Source of the DNA: Acidobacteriaceae bacterium
Lineage (GTDB): Bacteria; Acidobacteriota; Terriglobia; Terriglobales; Acidobacteriaceae
NCBI GenBank assembly: GCA_003154055.1
Contig: PMCH01000076.1
Span: 10,272 to 15,799, forward strand
Length of the DNA: 5,528 nt
Reading direction: 5' to 3'
How positions within the stretch are numbered: the first letter of the stretch is position 1; every line of letters begins with the position of its first letter. The notes beneath the pieces were generated by a model. That model was not told where the DNA came from, did not search any database, and was given only the letters and a program-made list of their open reading frames with translations. This document shows, piece by piece, positions 5,202 to 5,528 of this stretch. The translations under genes and the position numbers were made by a program.

Positions 5202-5528
5202 TCAGTATCTCTTCAGTTGATCGAGGTATCCCGCAAAATTGCGCTTGGTCTCGCGGATCGAGTCGCCGCCAAATTTCTCCAGGGCGCAGCGAGCCAATGT
5301 GAGCGCAACCATGGCCTCGCTGGCGACTCCCGCCGCCGGCACCACGCAAACGTCCGACCGCTCATAGGCCGCCTTCACCGGTTCGCGGCTCGCGAAATCC
5401 ACCGACTGCAGCGGACGCCGCAACGTGGAGATTGGCTTCAAATATCCGCGCACCCGGATCTCCTGCCCGTTGGAAACTCCGCCCTCCAGGCCCCCGGCAT
5501 TATTTCGTGCGCGAGTAAAGCCGGCAAA
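5202..5528 (-). CDS. aroC: chorismate synthase (C-terminal part)
   Basis: The frame is open from the right edge to a TGA at 5202-5204; 108 residues are visible and the start lies outside. The enzyme makes chorismate from 5-enolpyruvylshikimate 3-phosphate using reduced FMN, the last step of the shikimate pathway. Conserved C-terminal family blocks are clear: NNAGGLEGGVSNGQEI (about 5457-5504), KPISTLRRPLQSVD (about 5397-5438) and ERSDVCVVPAAGVASEAMV (about 5310-5366), then LEKFGGDS. The GTG at 5453 falls inside these conserved blocks and is not a start. The stop lies 8 nt before def, so aroC is probably the upstream member of an aroC-def-fmt-rsmB transcription unit. The C-terminus looks intact. 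Confidence 0.96.
   Translation of the reverse strand, partial: FAGFTRARNNAGGLEGGVSNGQEIRVRGYLKPISTLRRPLQSVDFASREPVKAAYERSDVCVVPAAGVASEAMVALTLARCALEKFGGDSIRETKRNFAGYLDQLKRY

Noticed and set aside
4312..5220. 302-residue plus-strand open frame running across the fmt start, the repeat element and def
   Set aside because: It is antisense to two well-supported genes and passes through the repeat; its translation looks like random GC-rich sequence.
5194..5349. N-terminal extension of def (222-residue version)
   Set aside because: The extra 52 codons overlap the conserved end of aroC in another frame and contain no deformylase sequence; the ATG at 5193 matches the family start.

Overview
The window is a gene-dense, GC-rich (about 60% by eye) stretch of bacterial chromosome with three genes on the plus strand facing four on the minus strand. 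No tRNA, rRNA, CRISPR array, transposase or phage gene is visible. The stand-alone PASTA protein, the DUF885 enzyme, the DUF2007/zinc-ribbon protein and the style of the RsmB, Fmt and Def proteins suggest an acidobacterium (Terriglobia/Koribacter-like). That is an inference from remembered family resemblance, not a search.

Plus strand, 1-2285: the C-terminal part of a DUF885 protein (putative zinc-dependent hydrolase, cut by the left edge); a 283-residue protein with two 44-residue repeats, a DUF2007-like domain and a four-cysteine zinc ribbon; and a membrane-anchored protein with three PASTA domains and no kinase domain. The second and third genes each have a -10-like hexamer ending 8 nt before the ATG and no visible Shine-Dalgarno sequence, which suggests leaderless transcripts.

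Minus strand, 5528-2287, in transcription order: aroC (chorismate synthase, C-terminal part), def (peptide deformylase), fmt (Met-tRNA formyltransferase) and rsmB (16S rRNA m5C967 methyltransferase). Fmt puts the formyl group on initiator Met-tRNA, Def removes it from new proteins, and RsmB modifies the small-subunit rRNA, so def-fmt-rsmB is a classic translation-initiation cluster. aroC belongs to aromatic amino acid synthesis and lies 8 nt upstream of def. rsmB and the PASTA gene converge with one base between their stop codons.

The only real non-coding stretch is the 118 bp between def and fmt. It is almost filled by a composite repeat: five 7-bp units (consensus TCAGGTS) on the left, a near-perfect GC-rich palindrome in the middle, and five 7-bp units in inverted orientation on the right, with the arms placed symmetrically. 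It resembles a REP- or MITE-like element and is the most interesting structure here. I see no previously undescribed multi-gene system.
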